Assembly (NCBI GenBank): GCA_021775575.1
Contig: JAJFHO010000096.1
Span: forward strand, 1 to 39,974
Length of the DNA stretch: 39,974 nucleotides
Direction: 5' to 3'
Source of the DNA: Hyphomicrobiales bacterium
Lineage (GTDB): Bacteria > Pseudomonadota > Alphaproteobacteria > Rhizobiales > Methyloligellaceae
Shown here: positions 16,449 to 25,007 of the stretch, piece after piece
How positions within the stretch are numbered: the first letter of the stretch is position 1
Layout: each line of letters begins with the position of its first letter
Program-made: the position numbers and the translations under genes
The notes under the pieces: model-generated
The model's input: only the letters and a program-made list of their open reading frames with translations
What the model was told of the DNA's origin: nothing
Databases searched by the model: none

Positions 16449-19400
16449 GCGGAATATTCGCCGTCGTACCGATGAAGCCTCTGGCGCTCGCCAAGCAGCG
16501 CCTTGCCGCCTGCCTGCCTGACACCCAGCGCCAGGCCCTCGTGCGCGCCATGCTGGGTGATGTGCTTACAGCGCTTGCGCGCTCGGGCCACGTGGAAAAA
16601 ACTTTTGTTGTGACGGCGGACCCTGAAATTTTTCGCTTTGCCGCCCGGTTTGGCGCGACGCCGATTGCCGAAGAGACGCCGAAGGGATTGAATTGCGCCA
16701 TCGCGGAAGCGGCCCGGTATGTGTGGACTCTTAGTGCGCAAGCTCTGCTCATTCTGCCGGGCGACGTGCCTCTCGTTACGGCTGCCGAAATTGATGAAAT
16801 GGCTTCGCAGGCGCGCCCGCAACGCATAGTCATCGCTCCCGCTCATGATGGCGACGGCACCAATGCGCTACTGCTTTCGCCGCCCGATGCGATAGCCCCC
16901 TCATTCGGTTCCGGTAGCTTTGCCCGTCATCTCGCGGCGGCACGCGAAGCTGACGTGGATGCGGCGACATGCAGACTCGCCGGGCTAGGGCGCGATGTCG
17001 ACGACGCTCACGACCTCGCATGGCTTGGGCGGCAGAGGGCGGCGCGCGCGGAATATGACTTCCTCCGCGACATTGATCAAAGCAAGGAAATTGCCCTGCC
17101 CGCAACACTGCAGTCAGCCATAGACAGCGCGGCATCGGGCAAACGCCTTTCGCGTGAAAAGGCCCTTACGCTTGCCGCATGCGATGACCTTGGCGAACTT
17201 TGTCTCACGGCAGAGGAGCTGACGCGCGCGGGGCATGGCGAGCGGGTGAGTTATTCGAAGAAAGTCTTCATTCCCCTCACAAAGCTCTGCCGGGACGTGT
17301 GCCACTATTGCACCTTTGCGCAGAGTCCCCGCAATGCCGGTGAGGCCTATCTGTCGCTCGACCAAGTGCGCGGTATTGCCGAGGCCGGACACAAGGCCGG
17401 GTGCAAGGAGGCGTTGTTCACCCTCGGCGACAAACCGGAATTGCGATACGCCGCCGCGCGCGAGGCGCTGGATTGGCTCGGACATGACAGCACGCTTTCC
17501 TATCTGGAAGAGGCTGCGAAGGCTGTTCTGGATGAGACCGGGTTGCTTCCCCATCTCAATCCGGGCGTGATGGACAAGGCGTGGCTTGAGCGGCTTCGCG
17601 CCGTCTCGGTCTCGCAGGGCATCATGCTCGAGACCGCCTCGGCGCGGCTGATGGAGCGCGGCATGCCCCATCACGGCTCGCCGGACAAGGCGCCGGAGGT
17701 AAGGTTGGCGACCCTTCAAGCGGCAGGCGAGGCGGCGGTGCCCTTCACCACCGGGCTCCTGATTGGTATCGGCGAGACGCGCGCAGAGCGCATCGAGGCC
17801 CTGCTCGCCATCCGCGAGCAGCATGAGCGTTACGGCCATATCCAGGAAATCATCATCCAGAACTTCCGCGCCAAGTCCGGCACACGCATGGCCGACGCGC
17901 CCGAGCCGCCGCTTGAGGAGCATATCTGGACCATCGCGGCGGCTCGGCTTATTTTCGGACCTGAAATGAACATCCAGGCGCCGCCAAATCTGCGCCCTGG
18001 CGCGCTGGCGCAACTCATCCGCGCCGGCATCAACGATTGGGGTGGCGTGTCTCCGGTCACGCCCGACCATGTGAACCCGGAGGCGCCTTGGCCGCATCTC
18101 GACCGGTTGGCCGAGGCCACTGCGCGCGCCGGGCGCGAGCTGGTTGAACGACTTGCGCTCTATCCTGAATATGCGTGCACTGCCGAACAATGGACGTCGA
18201 GCGCGCTGCGCCCGGCCCTGATGCGCCAGAGCGACACGGAAGGCTATACGCGCGAAGACGGCTGGCTCGCGGGTGCCGACACGCCTCCACCGTCCGAACG
18301 GAAAGAGACGCTGCGTCTCAACACGCTTTGCCGGGAGACTGCGCGCGCGCTGGATGCTGTGGTGGCGGGACGTGTGGACGAGCGCTCGCTGGAACAGCTA
18401 TTTGCGGCGCGCGGTGATGCCTTCGATAAGGTTGTGTACGCCGCCGATGCGCTGCGCCGGGAACGCAATGGCAATACCGTCACCTATGTGGTCAACCGCA
18501 ACATCAACTACACGAATCTGTGCACCTATGGTTGCCGCTTCTGCGCCTTTTCCAAGGGGCGTTTGTCGCTCGGCATGCGCGACCGTCCCTATGATCTGCC
18601 GCTTGAGGAGATTGCCGCCCGTGCGGCCGAGGTGTGGGCAAAAGGCGGTACGGAAGTATGCCTGCAGGGCGGCATCGGCCCGCGCTATACGGGCGACACC
18701 TATCTCGCCATTGTGAAGGCGGTGAAAACCGCCGCGCCGGACATCCACGTCCATGCCTTCTCGCCGCTTGAGGTATGGCATGGGTCCCAGACGCTTGGGC
18801 TTTCGCTGCGGGACTATCTCGCGCGGCTGCGTGACGCCGGGCTCGCAAGCCTTCCCGGCACCGCGGCGGAAATCCTCGACGATGAAGTGCGCTCCATTCT
18901 GTGTCCTGACAAAATAAATACGGCCCAGTGGCTTGAGGTCATGGAGGCTGCCCACGCGGTCGGGCTGCGCTCGACCGCGACAATCATGTTTGGTCATGTG
19001 GAGGGCGCCCGGCACTGGGCGCGCCACCTGCTGCGCGTGCGCGCTTTGCAGGAGCGAACCGGCGGTTTCACTGAATTCGTGCCGCTTCCCTTTGTGCATA
19101 TGGAAGCGCCAATCTATTTGAAGGGCGGTGCGCGGCGCGGGCCAACATGGCGCGAAGCGGTGCTGATGCATGCCGTCGCGCGCCTTGCGCTCGACCCGGT
19201 TATCACCAACATACAGGCATCCTGGGTGAAAATGGGACCAGAAGGCGCCGGGCGGTGCCTTTCAGCTGGCGTCAACGATTTCGGCGGCTCGCTGATGAAT
19301 GAGTCGATCACGCGCGCGGCTGGAGCTGTTCACGGCCAGGAAATGACGCCGGCGCGAATGGAGACGATGATCCGCGCCGCTGGCCGGATGCCGCAGCAAC

Positions 19401-19495
19401 GCACCACGCTTTACGGTAGCATTTCCGCCATGAACTACGAGATCGTGCCGCCCGATGTTTTGCCCATTTCCCCACGCCTGGTGGCGGCTGAATGA
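16445..19495 (+). CDS. Trifunctional F420 biosynthesis protein: CofC guanylyltransferase fused to CofG and CofH (Fo synthase)
   Basis: One 1016-residue protein carries three enzymes in line. Residues 1-205 are CofC/FbiD: VVPMKPLALAKQRLA at the nucleotide site, LLILPGDVPLV, DGDGTNALLLSP, FGSGSFARHLAAAR and DVDDAHDL. This part activates a three-carbon phosphate with GTP. Residues about 215-560 are the radical-SAM enzyme CofG, with cluster cysteines C282, C286 and C289 in LCRDVCHYCTFAQ. Residues about 610-1016 are the radical-SAM enzyme CofH, with C693, C697 and C700 in LCTYGCRFCAFSKG. Together CofG and CofH make the Fo deazaflavin from tyrosine and a flavin precursor. The CofG-CofH order is that of actinobacterial FbiC; the extra CofC front is the unusual part. 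I chose the ATG at 16445 because it overlaps the cofD stop and starts exactly at the CofC first strand. No stop or frame change occurs between the domains. Confidence 0.95.
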   Translation: MSGIFAVVPMKPLALAKQRLAACLPDTQRQALVRAMLGDVLTALARSGHVEKTFVVTADPEIFRFAARFGATPIAEETPKGLNCAIAEAARYVWTLSAQALLILPGDVPLVTAAEIDEMASQARPQRIVIAPAHDGDGTNALLLSPPDAIAPSFGSGSFARHLAAAREADVDAATCRLAGLGRDVDDAHDLAWLGRQRAARAEYDFLRDIDQSKEIALPATLQSAIDSAASGKRLSREKALTLAACDDLGELCLTAEELTRAGHGERVSYSKKVFIPLTKLCRDVCHYCTFAQSPRNAGEAYLSLDQVRGIAEAGHKAGCKEALFTLGDKPELRYAAAREALDWLGHDSTLSYLEEAAKAVLDETGLLPHLNPGVMDKAWLERLRAVSVSQGIMLETASARLMERGMPHHGSPDKAPEVRLATLQAAGEAAVPFTTGLLIGIGETRAERIEALLAIREQHERYGHIQEIIIQNFRAKSGTRMADAPEPPLEEHIWTIAAARLIFGPEMNIQAPPNLRPGALAQLIRAGINDWGGVSPVTPDHVNPEAPWPHLDRLAEATARAGRELVERLALYPEYACTAEQWTSSALRPALMRQSDTEGYTREDGWLAGADTPPPSERKETLRLNTLCRETARALDAVVAGRVDERSLEQLFAARGDAFDKVVYAADALRRERNGNTVTYVVNRNINYTNLCTYGCRFCAFSKGRLSLGMRDRPYDLPLEEIAARAAEVWAKGGTEVCLQGGIGPRYTGDTYLAIVKAVKTAAPDIHVHAFSPLEVWHGSQTLGLSLRDYLARLRDAGLASLPGTAAEILDDEVRSILCPDKINTAQWLEVMEAAHAVGLRSTATIMFGHVEGARHWARHLLRVRALQERTGGFTEFVPLPFVHMEAPIYLKGGARRGPTWREAVLMHAVARLALDPVITNIQASWVKMGPEGAGRCLSAGVNDFGGSLMNESITRAAGAVHGQEMTPARMETMIRAAGRMPQQRTTLYGSISAMNYEIVPPDVLPISPRLVAAE

Positions 19496-19501
19496 GGCAG
19501 G

Positions 19502-19553
19502 AAAAACCCTCATCCCCTGACGACATATACCGCTTACGCCAGAAGGATGAGGG
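19502..19553 (-). terminator. Rho-independent terminator of the PLP-CoA-transferase-LLM operon
   Basis: Read on the minus strand, CCCTCATCC (19553-19545) is followed by a 29-base loop and the perfect complement GGATGAGGG (19515-19507), then TTTTT (19506-19502). It starts 15 bases after the LLM stop. The loop is long, so the hairpin may be less efficient than usual. The same stem could also act on the convergent cof transcript, but there it lacks a T tract. Confidence 0.6.
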
Positions 19554-19567
19554 CCGGGAGGAGTTCC

Positions 19568-20521
19568 CTAAAGCACCCGTAACTTGGGCAGTATATCCTG
19601 GGCAATCAGGTCAACCTGATCGTCCTGATAGCGGTAGGGAACAAAAATGATGCGGTCGACTCCGGTATCGAGATGCGCCTTGAGCTGCTCAACGCATTCG
19701 TCCGGCGTGCCGATGATGGCACTATCCGTCGTCGACTTGCTCCAACTCGCAAAATCCCATTCGGTGTTGAGCCACTCCATCATGTCGGCTTCGACTTTGG
19801 ATCGCTCGCCGACGATGATCGGCAGCTGATTTGTCGAGATCAATGTGTCGGGGTCCTTGCCGCCTTCCACGGCAAAATTGCGGACCTTTGCCCAGTCCTC
19901 GGAAAAGCCTTCCGGCGTATAGAAATAGGTGAGCCAGCCGTCACCCCCGAGCGCCGCGCGCTTCAAAACCGCGTCAACATAGCCACCGATGAGAATGGGC
20001 GGGCGCGGCTTCTGGTACGGTTTCGGGAACATGACCGAATTGCTCATCTCGTGCGGAGGATAGCTGCCCGACACCATGTCCTCGGTCCATAGCCGGTTCA
20101 GAATTTCCAGGTTCTGGTCCATGATCTTGCCGCGCTTGTGAAAGTCGATGCCGACCGCATCGAATTCGCGCTTGTACCAGCCCGACGCCATGCCCAGCAC
20201 CAACCGGCCTTTGGATATCAAGTCCATGCTGGAAAGCTGTTTGGCCAGCACCAGCGGGTTACGCAATGGCAGGACGAGAATGCCGGTTCCGAGCTTGATC
20301 TTGCTGGTGCGCGCGGCGACCGCCGTCAGCAGCGACAAGGCGTCGATGATCGGGAAATGAGGATCAACGCCGAGCAGGATATGATCCCAGACCCAAACCG
20401 ACTCAAAGCCGAGCTCCTCCACACGCACGCCATACTCAATCAACTTCTGCGCGTCAGGCAGATCCGGAAATGCCTGGAAATTGCGCATCGCAATGCCGTA
20501 CTGGGTTTCATGCTTTGCCAT
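19568..20521 (-). CDS. LLM-class F420-dependent oxidoreductase (luciferase-like fold)
   Basis: This 317-residue enzyme of the luciferase-like superfamily has the TIM-barrel segments YGVRVEELGFESVWVWDHIL, TSKIKLGTGILVLPLRNPLVLAKQLSSMD, RLVLGMASGWYKREFDAVG and a late TPDECVEQLKAHLDTGVDRIIFVPY. The family splits into FMN- and F420-using members. The IKLGTGI(L)VLP and GxGWxxxEF patterns, and its position in a cluster with a complete F420 pathway, favour F420. It would reduce or oxidise the pathway intermediate by hydride transfer. It is the only clear F420-consuming enzyme in the window apart from the F420 reductase. AGGAAG lies six bases before the ATG. It is last in the operon PLP enzyme, CoA-transferase A, CoA-transferase B, LLM. 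Confidence 0.88.
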   Translation of the reverse strand: MAKHETQYGIAMRNFQAFPDLPDAQKLIEYGVRVEELGFESVWVWDHILLGVDPHFPIIDALSLLTAVAARTSKIKLGTGILVLPLRNPLVLAKQLSSMDLISKGRLVLGMASGWYKREFDAVGIDFHKRGKIMDQNLEILNRLWTEDMVSGSYPPHEMSNSVMFPKPYQKPRPPILIGGYVDAVLKRAALGGDGWLTYFYTPEGFSEDWAKVRNFAVEGGKDPDTLISTNQLPIIVGERSKVEADMMEWLNTEWDFASWSKSTTDSAIIGTPDECVEQLKAHLDTGVDRIIFVPYRYQDDQVDLIAQDILPKLRVL

Positions 20522-20560
20522 GTCTCTTCCTTTTGATCTTAGTTTGGTCCCGTTGTCCTC

Positions 20561-21331
20561 TCACGCCGTGTAAAGCCTGTCGGGATCGACATCACGCAAT
20601 ACGGCGAGCTCGTTTTCTTGCGGCGGTTCGGTGCGTGCCACATGGTCGGGAATCGCTATATCGAAGCCGGTATTGTCTTTCACCTCTTCCGCCTCAACGC
20701 CGGGGTGAAGCGCGATGACCTGCATCTCCTTCGTCTCGGCGTCGAAGCCAAGGATCGCCAGGTCCGTGACCACACGGTACATGCCGCCGGCAATGAGCCC
20801 GCTGTCGGCGCGGCTCGTTCCACCCTTGATGAAGCCGGGGCTGGTGATGAAATCGACCGCATCGACGAAGCGGCGCTTCTCATGCTTCATCGCGACGATC
20901 ATCTGGGTCAGACTCGAAATATCGTTGCCGCCGCCGGTGCCGGGCAGGCGGATGGCCGGCTTTTCGGGGTTGCCGATAAACGAACTGTTGAGATTGCCGT
21001 AGCGATCGATCTGAGCCCCGCCCATGAAGCCGACGTCCACATAGCCGCGCTGCAGCAGCAGCAGCACGTCGGTGATCGGCAGCACCATATTGGCGCGCCG
21101 GGTGCAGCGCTGTTCGTTGGTCGATGGCGGCAGTTCGCCCGGCACAACAAAGGGTCCGACGACCCCGCCTTCGAACAGGATAGTCAGGCCGGGCGCATGG
21201 ACACGCTGCGCCAGGGTCGCGGCAAGCAGCGGTATGCCCACGCCCGCAAATACGATCTGGCCGTCCTCGAGAATGCGTCCGCTCATTACTGCGAGCAGTT
21301 CGGATGCCGTATAATTTTTCCGTTCAGTCAT
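20561..21331 (-). CDS. CoA-transferase subunit B (glutaconate CoA-transferase GctB family)
   Basis: This 256-residue beta subunit of a family-I CoA-transferase has GQIVFAGVGIPLLAATLAQRVH near the start, and E54 in LFEGGVVGP at the position of the catalytic glutamate that forms the CoA thioester in GctB. LPITDVLLLLQRGYVDVGFMGGAQIDRYGNLNSSFIG, LPGTGGGNDI and VVTDLAILGFD follow as expected. It should move CoA from a donor such as acetyl- or succinyl-CoA to a carboxylic acid intermediate. The ATG at 21331 has GGAG eight bases upstream and overlaps the end of the A-subunit gene by eight bases. Confidence 0.92.
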   Translation of the reverse strand: MTERKNYTASELLAVMSGRILEDGQIVFAGVGIPLLAATLAQRVHAPGLTILFEGGVVGPFVVPGELPPSTNEQRCTRRANMVLPITDVLLLLQRGYVDVGFMGGAQIDRYGNLNSSFIGNPEKPAIRLPGTGGGNDISSLTQMIVAMKHEKRRFVDAVDFITSPGFIKGGTSRADSGLIAGGMYRVVTDLAILGFDAETKEMQVIALHPGVEAEEVKDNTGFDIAIPDHVARTEPPQENELAVLRDVDPDRLYTA

Positions 21332-22295
21332 TGTAGATGCTCCGCCCGCGCCTGCTTGCGTCAATCAGGGCCTCGGCACCCAGCCTATCGAGGTAATCAG
21401 ACCAGCTCGACGGTTCGTAATAAAAGTCATCCAGATATTTTTTTATGCCTTTTTCCGGATCAGCTTTAGTCTGGGCAGCTAGTGCGTCCATATGGTCGAA
21501 GAAGGGCTCATAAAGCCCGTAGCATTCGTGCGGCGCCGAGCCATAAGGAACCTCCACAACGGCATCGACGGTGAAAAAAGGAATGCGTGTCTGATCCGGG
21601 GCGCGGCGGATCTGGTCGTTGGAAACTATCCGCTCGGTGGTGAGGATCACCCGGTTGGCGGCCATCGCAATGTCGATATCCATGAACTGAAGCCCATCGA
21701 GCTGCGCATTGCCATAGGCATCGGCACGCTGGACGTGGATTAGCGCAATGTCGGGGTTGAGCGCTGGCAAGGCCATCAGACGCTCGCCGGTGAAGGGGCA
21801 GGTCACTTCTTTCACTTCGTCACCACGCAGCGCATTCACATCCGACCCAATCATCGAGCGTACCGGCATATAGGGAATGCCCATGCCGCCCGCGCGGTAG
21901 CGAAGACCGATGGCCATATGGCTCCATTCGTCGAAGCGGGCCTTCCGCGATTCCGTATAGTGGCGCATCACCTTCGAAACACCCCATACGATGCCCTGGC
22001 TGAACCAGCTTGTGATGACATGCTTGCTGACGCCGGACCCGAGGAGCACATCACCTTCCGACGACGTGATGGAGCGGGAAATGACGAGGTTTTTCTTTTT
22101 CGCCCGCACCAGCGCCCAGATGAGCGCGGTCGGCGTGCGCGATATGGTGCAGCCGCCGACGGCCACATGATCGCCGTCGGATACGAATGAGGCCGCTTCC
22201 TCAAGCGACATGACTTTCTCGCGCAACCCCCGGTCGCGTTCGGCGGTGCGCCGGCGGAGCTCCAGATGCGGCGTTACGATTGTCCGGTCAGCCAT
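21324..22295 (-). CDS. CoA-transferase subunit A (glutaconate CoA-transferase GctA family)
   Basis: This 323-residue alpha subunit is the partner of the B subunit. Typical features are DGDHVAVGGCTISRTPTALIWALVRAKKKNL near residues 40-70, SMIGSDVNALRG, LMALPALNPDIALIHVQRADAYGNAQLDG and MAANRVILTTERIVSNDQIRR. GctA-type subunits lack the catalytic glutamate and complete the active-site cleft. I chose the ATG at 22295 (MADRTIV), which follows GGGAGGA; the open frame further upstream lies inside the PLP-enzyme gene. It starts 34 bases after the PLP-enzyme stop. Confidence 0.91.
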   Translation of the reverse strand: MADRTIVTPHLELRRRTAERDRGLREKVMSLEEAASFVSDGDHVAVGGCTISRTPTALIWALVRAKKKNLVISRSITSSEGDVLLGSGVSKHVITSWFSQGIVWGVSKVMRHYTESRKARFDEWSHMAIGLRYRAGGMGIPYMPVRSMIGSDVNALRGDEVKEVTCPFTGERLMALPALNPDIALIHVQRADAYGNAQLDGLQFMDIDIAMAANRVILTTERIVSNDQIRRAPDQTRIPFFTVDAVVEVPYGSAPHECYGLYEPFFDHMDALAAQTKADPEKGIKKYLDDFYYEPSSWSDYLDRLGAEALIDASRRGRSIYND

Positions 22296-22329
22296 GGTTC
22301 GAAACGATCCTCCCGGGGCGCTGGCCTGA

Positions 22330-23826
22330 TCAGACGGCCGCCGCCTTTGTTTCCTTGTTGAATTCGATGATGAGCTGATCCCAGGTATCGATGAGATCTC
22401 GAAGGCCGTGCCAGAAGGACTGATCGCGCCGCCGGTCGAAGTCGTCAAGCGGGATTCCTTGCTGCTCAACCCAGGTGTAGTAGCCAAGATTGAACATTCG
22501 ATTCCGGTCAATCTCGCTCGTCTCAAGCAGGTGATCGGTGGCAATGGCCTTCAAGTGCGCACCGTATAGCTGCGCGGCGCCATCAGAGTCCACACTGTCC
22601 CAGCCGAGCTTCGCGAGCGTGCCCTGCTTTTCGGTCTCGTACATGCTCGCCGCGTCGGTCGCCACGGTCACGATAACGTTGCTCTCGCCTAAATCGAGAT
22701 AGCGGGCCATCTTGATGGCGGCGAGAATGTTGCAGATGCTGGAGAGGCCGAAATAGTGCAGCGCAGCCACGGTCTGCGCGGGCACGCCGACGCGCTGAGC
22801 CAGGTGGCGCTGGCCTTCCTGCGTATTGAACAGCACGTTGAGCCCGTCCGTCGCTCCATCCGATACCGCGATGACGAAGTCGGTATTCGTGACGTTGTGG
22901 ATGAGGGGAACATGCTTGTCGCCGATACCTTGAATATTGTGCTCGCCATAGCCGTTATAAAGCAGCGTCGGGCATTCGACCGGTTCGACGACAGCAATGC
23001 GCGCGCCGGTTTTCTCTTTTAGATAATCACCCGTTCCCAGTGTCCCCGCTGAACCGCTCGCAGCCACGAAACCAGCAAGTTCGAGGTCAGGCTCGTTTTC
23101 GCGCAGGGAATCGAAGACCCGTTCCAGCGCGGGGCCGGTGCAGGCGTAATGCCCCAGATAATTGCCGAACTCGGAAAACTGGTTCACGATCTCATTGTCG
23201 GGGTCGCGTTCCAGCTCGGCGCATTTGTCGTAGATTTCCTTCACATTGCTCTCGGTACCCGGCGTGCGGATGATGTCACCTTCGTCCGCGACCCAGGCCT
23301 TGAGCCAATCAAACCGCTCCTGACTCATGCCTTCAGGCAGCACCGCAACGCCGCGGCAACCAAGAATGCGCGAGATGGCGACACCGCCACGGCAATAGTT
23401 TCCGGTCGAGGGCCATATGGCGCGCTGGCGCGCCGGGTCGAAGCGACCTGTCACGAGCCGCGGCGCCAGGCAGGCATAGGCCGCCAGCACTTTGTGAGCG
23501 TTGATCATCGGGAAGTGGGCGCCGAGGGCCACCACGATTTTCGCCTTAACGCCGGTCAGGCTTTCCGGCAAAACGACATGCGCCGGCGTTTCGGTGAAGC
23601 CCTTGCGGTCGGGCGCATTGTACCAATGCACGCGAAAAAGGTTCGCCGGGTCGGCTGCGTCCGCATCCACTGATCTGAGGCTCGCGCGCAGGGCGTCAGG
23701 CAGCGTAAACGGATTTGCCAGCTGGCTGAAAGTGGGCAGCGTCACACCCTTCTCGCTGAGCAGCGAAACGGTGCGGCGATAGACGGCTTGATCGTCAATT
23801 TCAGTTGGAAAATCGAATGGCCCCAT
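22330..23826 (-). CDS. Fold-type-II PLP-dependent enzyme, cysteine synthase/threonine dehydratase-like
   Basis: This is a 498-residue enzyme of the tryptophan-synthase-beta fold. A likely Schiff-base lysine is K112 in [14 protein letters not shown], and the phosphate/carboxylate loop is STGNYCRGG (140-148), equivalent to TSGNTG in cysteine synthase. [19 protein letters not shown] is the glycine-rich PLP-phosphate region. It is longer than standard dehydratases and ends with an unusual helical tail of about 90 residues ([22 protein letters not shown]). It may remove or replace an amino or other leaving group on an amino-acid intermediate; the reaction is unknown. I prefer the ATG at 23826 because the protein begins to look conserved there; an ATG at 23895 is possible. 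Operator E is centred 95 bases upstream. It heads the operon that ends with the LLM enzyme. Confidence 0.82.
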   Translation of the reverse strand: MGPFDFPTEIDDQAVYRRTVSLLSEKGVTLPTFSQLANPFTLPDALRASLRSVDADAADPANLFRVHWYNAPDRKGFTETPAHVVLPESLTGVKAKIVVALGAHFPMINAHKVLAAYACLAPRLVTGRFDPARQRAIWPSTGNYCRGGVAISRILGCRGVAVLPEGMSQERFDWLKAWVADEGDIIRTPGTESNVKEIYDKCAELERDPDNEIVNQFSEFGNYLGHYACTGPALERVFDSLRENEPDLELAGFVAASGSAGTLGTGDYLKEKTGARIAVVEPVECPTLLYNGYGEHNIQGIGDKHVPLIHNVTNTDFVIAVSDGATDGLNVLFNTQEGQRHLAQRVGVPAQTVAALHYFGLSSICNILAAIKMARYLDLGESNVIVTVATDAASMYETEKQGTLAKLGWDSVDSDGAAQLYGAHLKAIATDHLLETSEIDRNRMFNLGYYTWVEQQGIPLDDFDRRRDQSFWHGLRDLIDTWDQLIIEFNKETKAAAV

Positions 23827-23910
23827 AACCTTTTTCCAGTCGTCCCCACTTCTCACCAGCGCAGATGCGCATACTCTAACCTCTAGTATGAGCACTCACA
23901 ATTGATATGG

Positions 23911-23930
23911 TTGTTCTATTATTAGGACAA
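23911..23930. promoter_or_regulatory. Operator E (best copy of the shared palindrome) between the PLP-enzyme and DUF1989 genes
   Basis: TTGTTCTATTATTAGGACAA matches the consensus TTGTYCTAWTAWTAGRACAA at all 20 positions. It lies in the divergent promoter region, centred 95 bases from the PLP-enzyme start and 134 bases from the DUF1989 start, so one site could control both directions. Confidence 0.75.
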
Positions 23931-24054
23931 CTAGTATCGGATGACGTTCTGTGCGGCGCAACCCCTTTGCAGGAAAATTGGGCGAACAGTATTATGTCCG
24001 TGTGGAACATGGAACCGTCTCTCAAGGCGTCCTCTTTCGACAAGGACTTACTTT

Positions 24055-24687
24055 ATGACAGAAGCACATGAGACCATCGCCGGACAGGTGATAGAAGATA
24101 CCGTTGTGTCGGCCGGCGAGCCCTGGAGCGCGGAGGTCCGCAAGGGAGACATCGTCCGGCTCGTCGATCTTGAAGGCCAGCAGGCTGTTGACTTCCTCTG
24201 TTATGATTTGGCCGCCAGGTCGGATCGCTATAATGCCGCCAATACCATCAAGCTCAACAACAGCATTTATCTCGGGCAAGAAACGGTGCTTTGGTCCGTG
24301 CGAGCGCGGCCGCTGATGACAATCATTGCGGACACCTGCGGATCACATGACACGCTTTATGGTTGTTGCTCGATCGAGATAGACCGGGTGCGCTTCGACA
24401 AAGAAAATAGCTGGGGGTGCCAGCAGAATTTCGAGAAGGAGTTGGCAAAGCACGGCATGGATGAGAAGGACATTGCCGCGAATGTGAATTTTTTCATGTA
24501 TGTGCCGGTGCGCGAAGACGGACATATCGCGATCTCTGATGGCCGCTCCAAGCCGGGCGACTATGTCGATTTGCGCGCTGAAGTGGATGTGCTGGTGGTA
24601 ATCTCCAACTGTCCGGAACGCGACAATGCCGCCGCTGGCTATAAGCCAACGCCGATCCGCACCGTCGTTTATCGGCCTGATAGCTGA
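24055..24687 (+). CDS. DUF1989 family protein (urea-carboxylase-associated / carboxyguanidine deiminase-like)
   Basis: This 210-residue cytoplasmic protein shows the family core: GDIVRLVDLEGQQAVDFLCYD near residues 31-51, NTIKLNNSIYLGQETVLWS, the probable metal site ADTCGSHDTLYGCCS (C95, H98, C104), NFFMYVPV and YVDLRAEVDVLVVISNCPE. DUF1989 proteins next to guanidine (formerly urea) carboxylase form carboxyguanidine deiminase, so the fold can cleave C-N bonds of ureido or guanidino groups. No carboxylase is present here, so the substrate is different or unknown. AAGGA lies eight bases before the ATG. It is divergent from the PLP enzyme across operator E and may be co-expressed with the ligase 320 bases downstream. 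Confidence 0.85.
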   Translation: MTEAHETIAGQVIEDTVVSAGEPWSAEVRKGDIVRLVDLEGQQAVDFLCYDLAARSDRYNAANTIKLNNSIYLGQETVLWSVRARPLMTIIADTCGSHDTLYGCCSIEIDRVRFDKENSWGCQQNFEKELAKHGMDEKDIAANVNFFMYVPVREDGHIAISDGRSKPGDYVDLRAEVDVLVVISNCPERDNAAAGYKPTPIRTVVYRPDS

Positions 24688-25007
24688 TACCGGACTGCCC
24701 GATTTGATATTTTTTCCGCAATCGTCAGCAGCGGCGCCCCGACTCACCGGCATGGAGCGACCAGGTTCGGGTGGGGCGTGAGTCATCAAAGGAGATGACT
24801 TTGCATTGGCGTGTTGAGAGCGCCTATAATCTGGCATATCTCCCATCTGCTTTTTAAGTGTGGAACGCTGATTAGGTTGCAGACACATTCATTGTTCGCG
24901 CGGGGAGTTTTCGGCAGCGTGTATCCGGGCATATTGGCAGTGCAACCGGTGTTGCCGTATGTAGGGGCTCGATTGGAGCCGTAATAGACAGGATCGCGCG
25001 AGGGTTT
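24688..25007 (+). promoter_or_regulatory. Intergenic region before the acyl-CoA ligase: hairpin and candidate promoter
   Basis: No gene is visible in these 320 bases. AGTCATC (24781-24787) and GATGACT (24794-24800) form a 7-bp hairpin with a 6-base loop; it lacks a T tract. Directly after it lie TTGCAT (24801-24806) and a perfect TATAAT (24825-24830), spaced by 18 bases, a good sigma-70 promoter. It would give a leader of about 170 bases for the ligase gene. The hairpin overlapping the upstream edge of the promoter could be a protein-binding site. I see no copy of the shared operator palindrome here. Confidence 0.5.

Noticed and set aside
20521-20560. A sixth operator copy before the LLM gene (TTTGGTCCCGTTGTCC)
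   Set aside because: It lacks the TAGRACAA arm and sits inside an operon with a 39-base gap, so it is probably chance.
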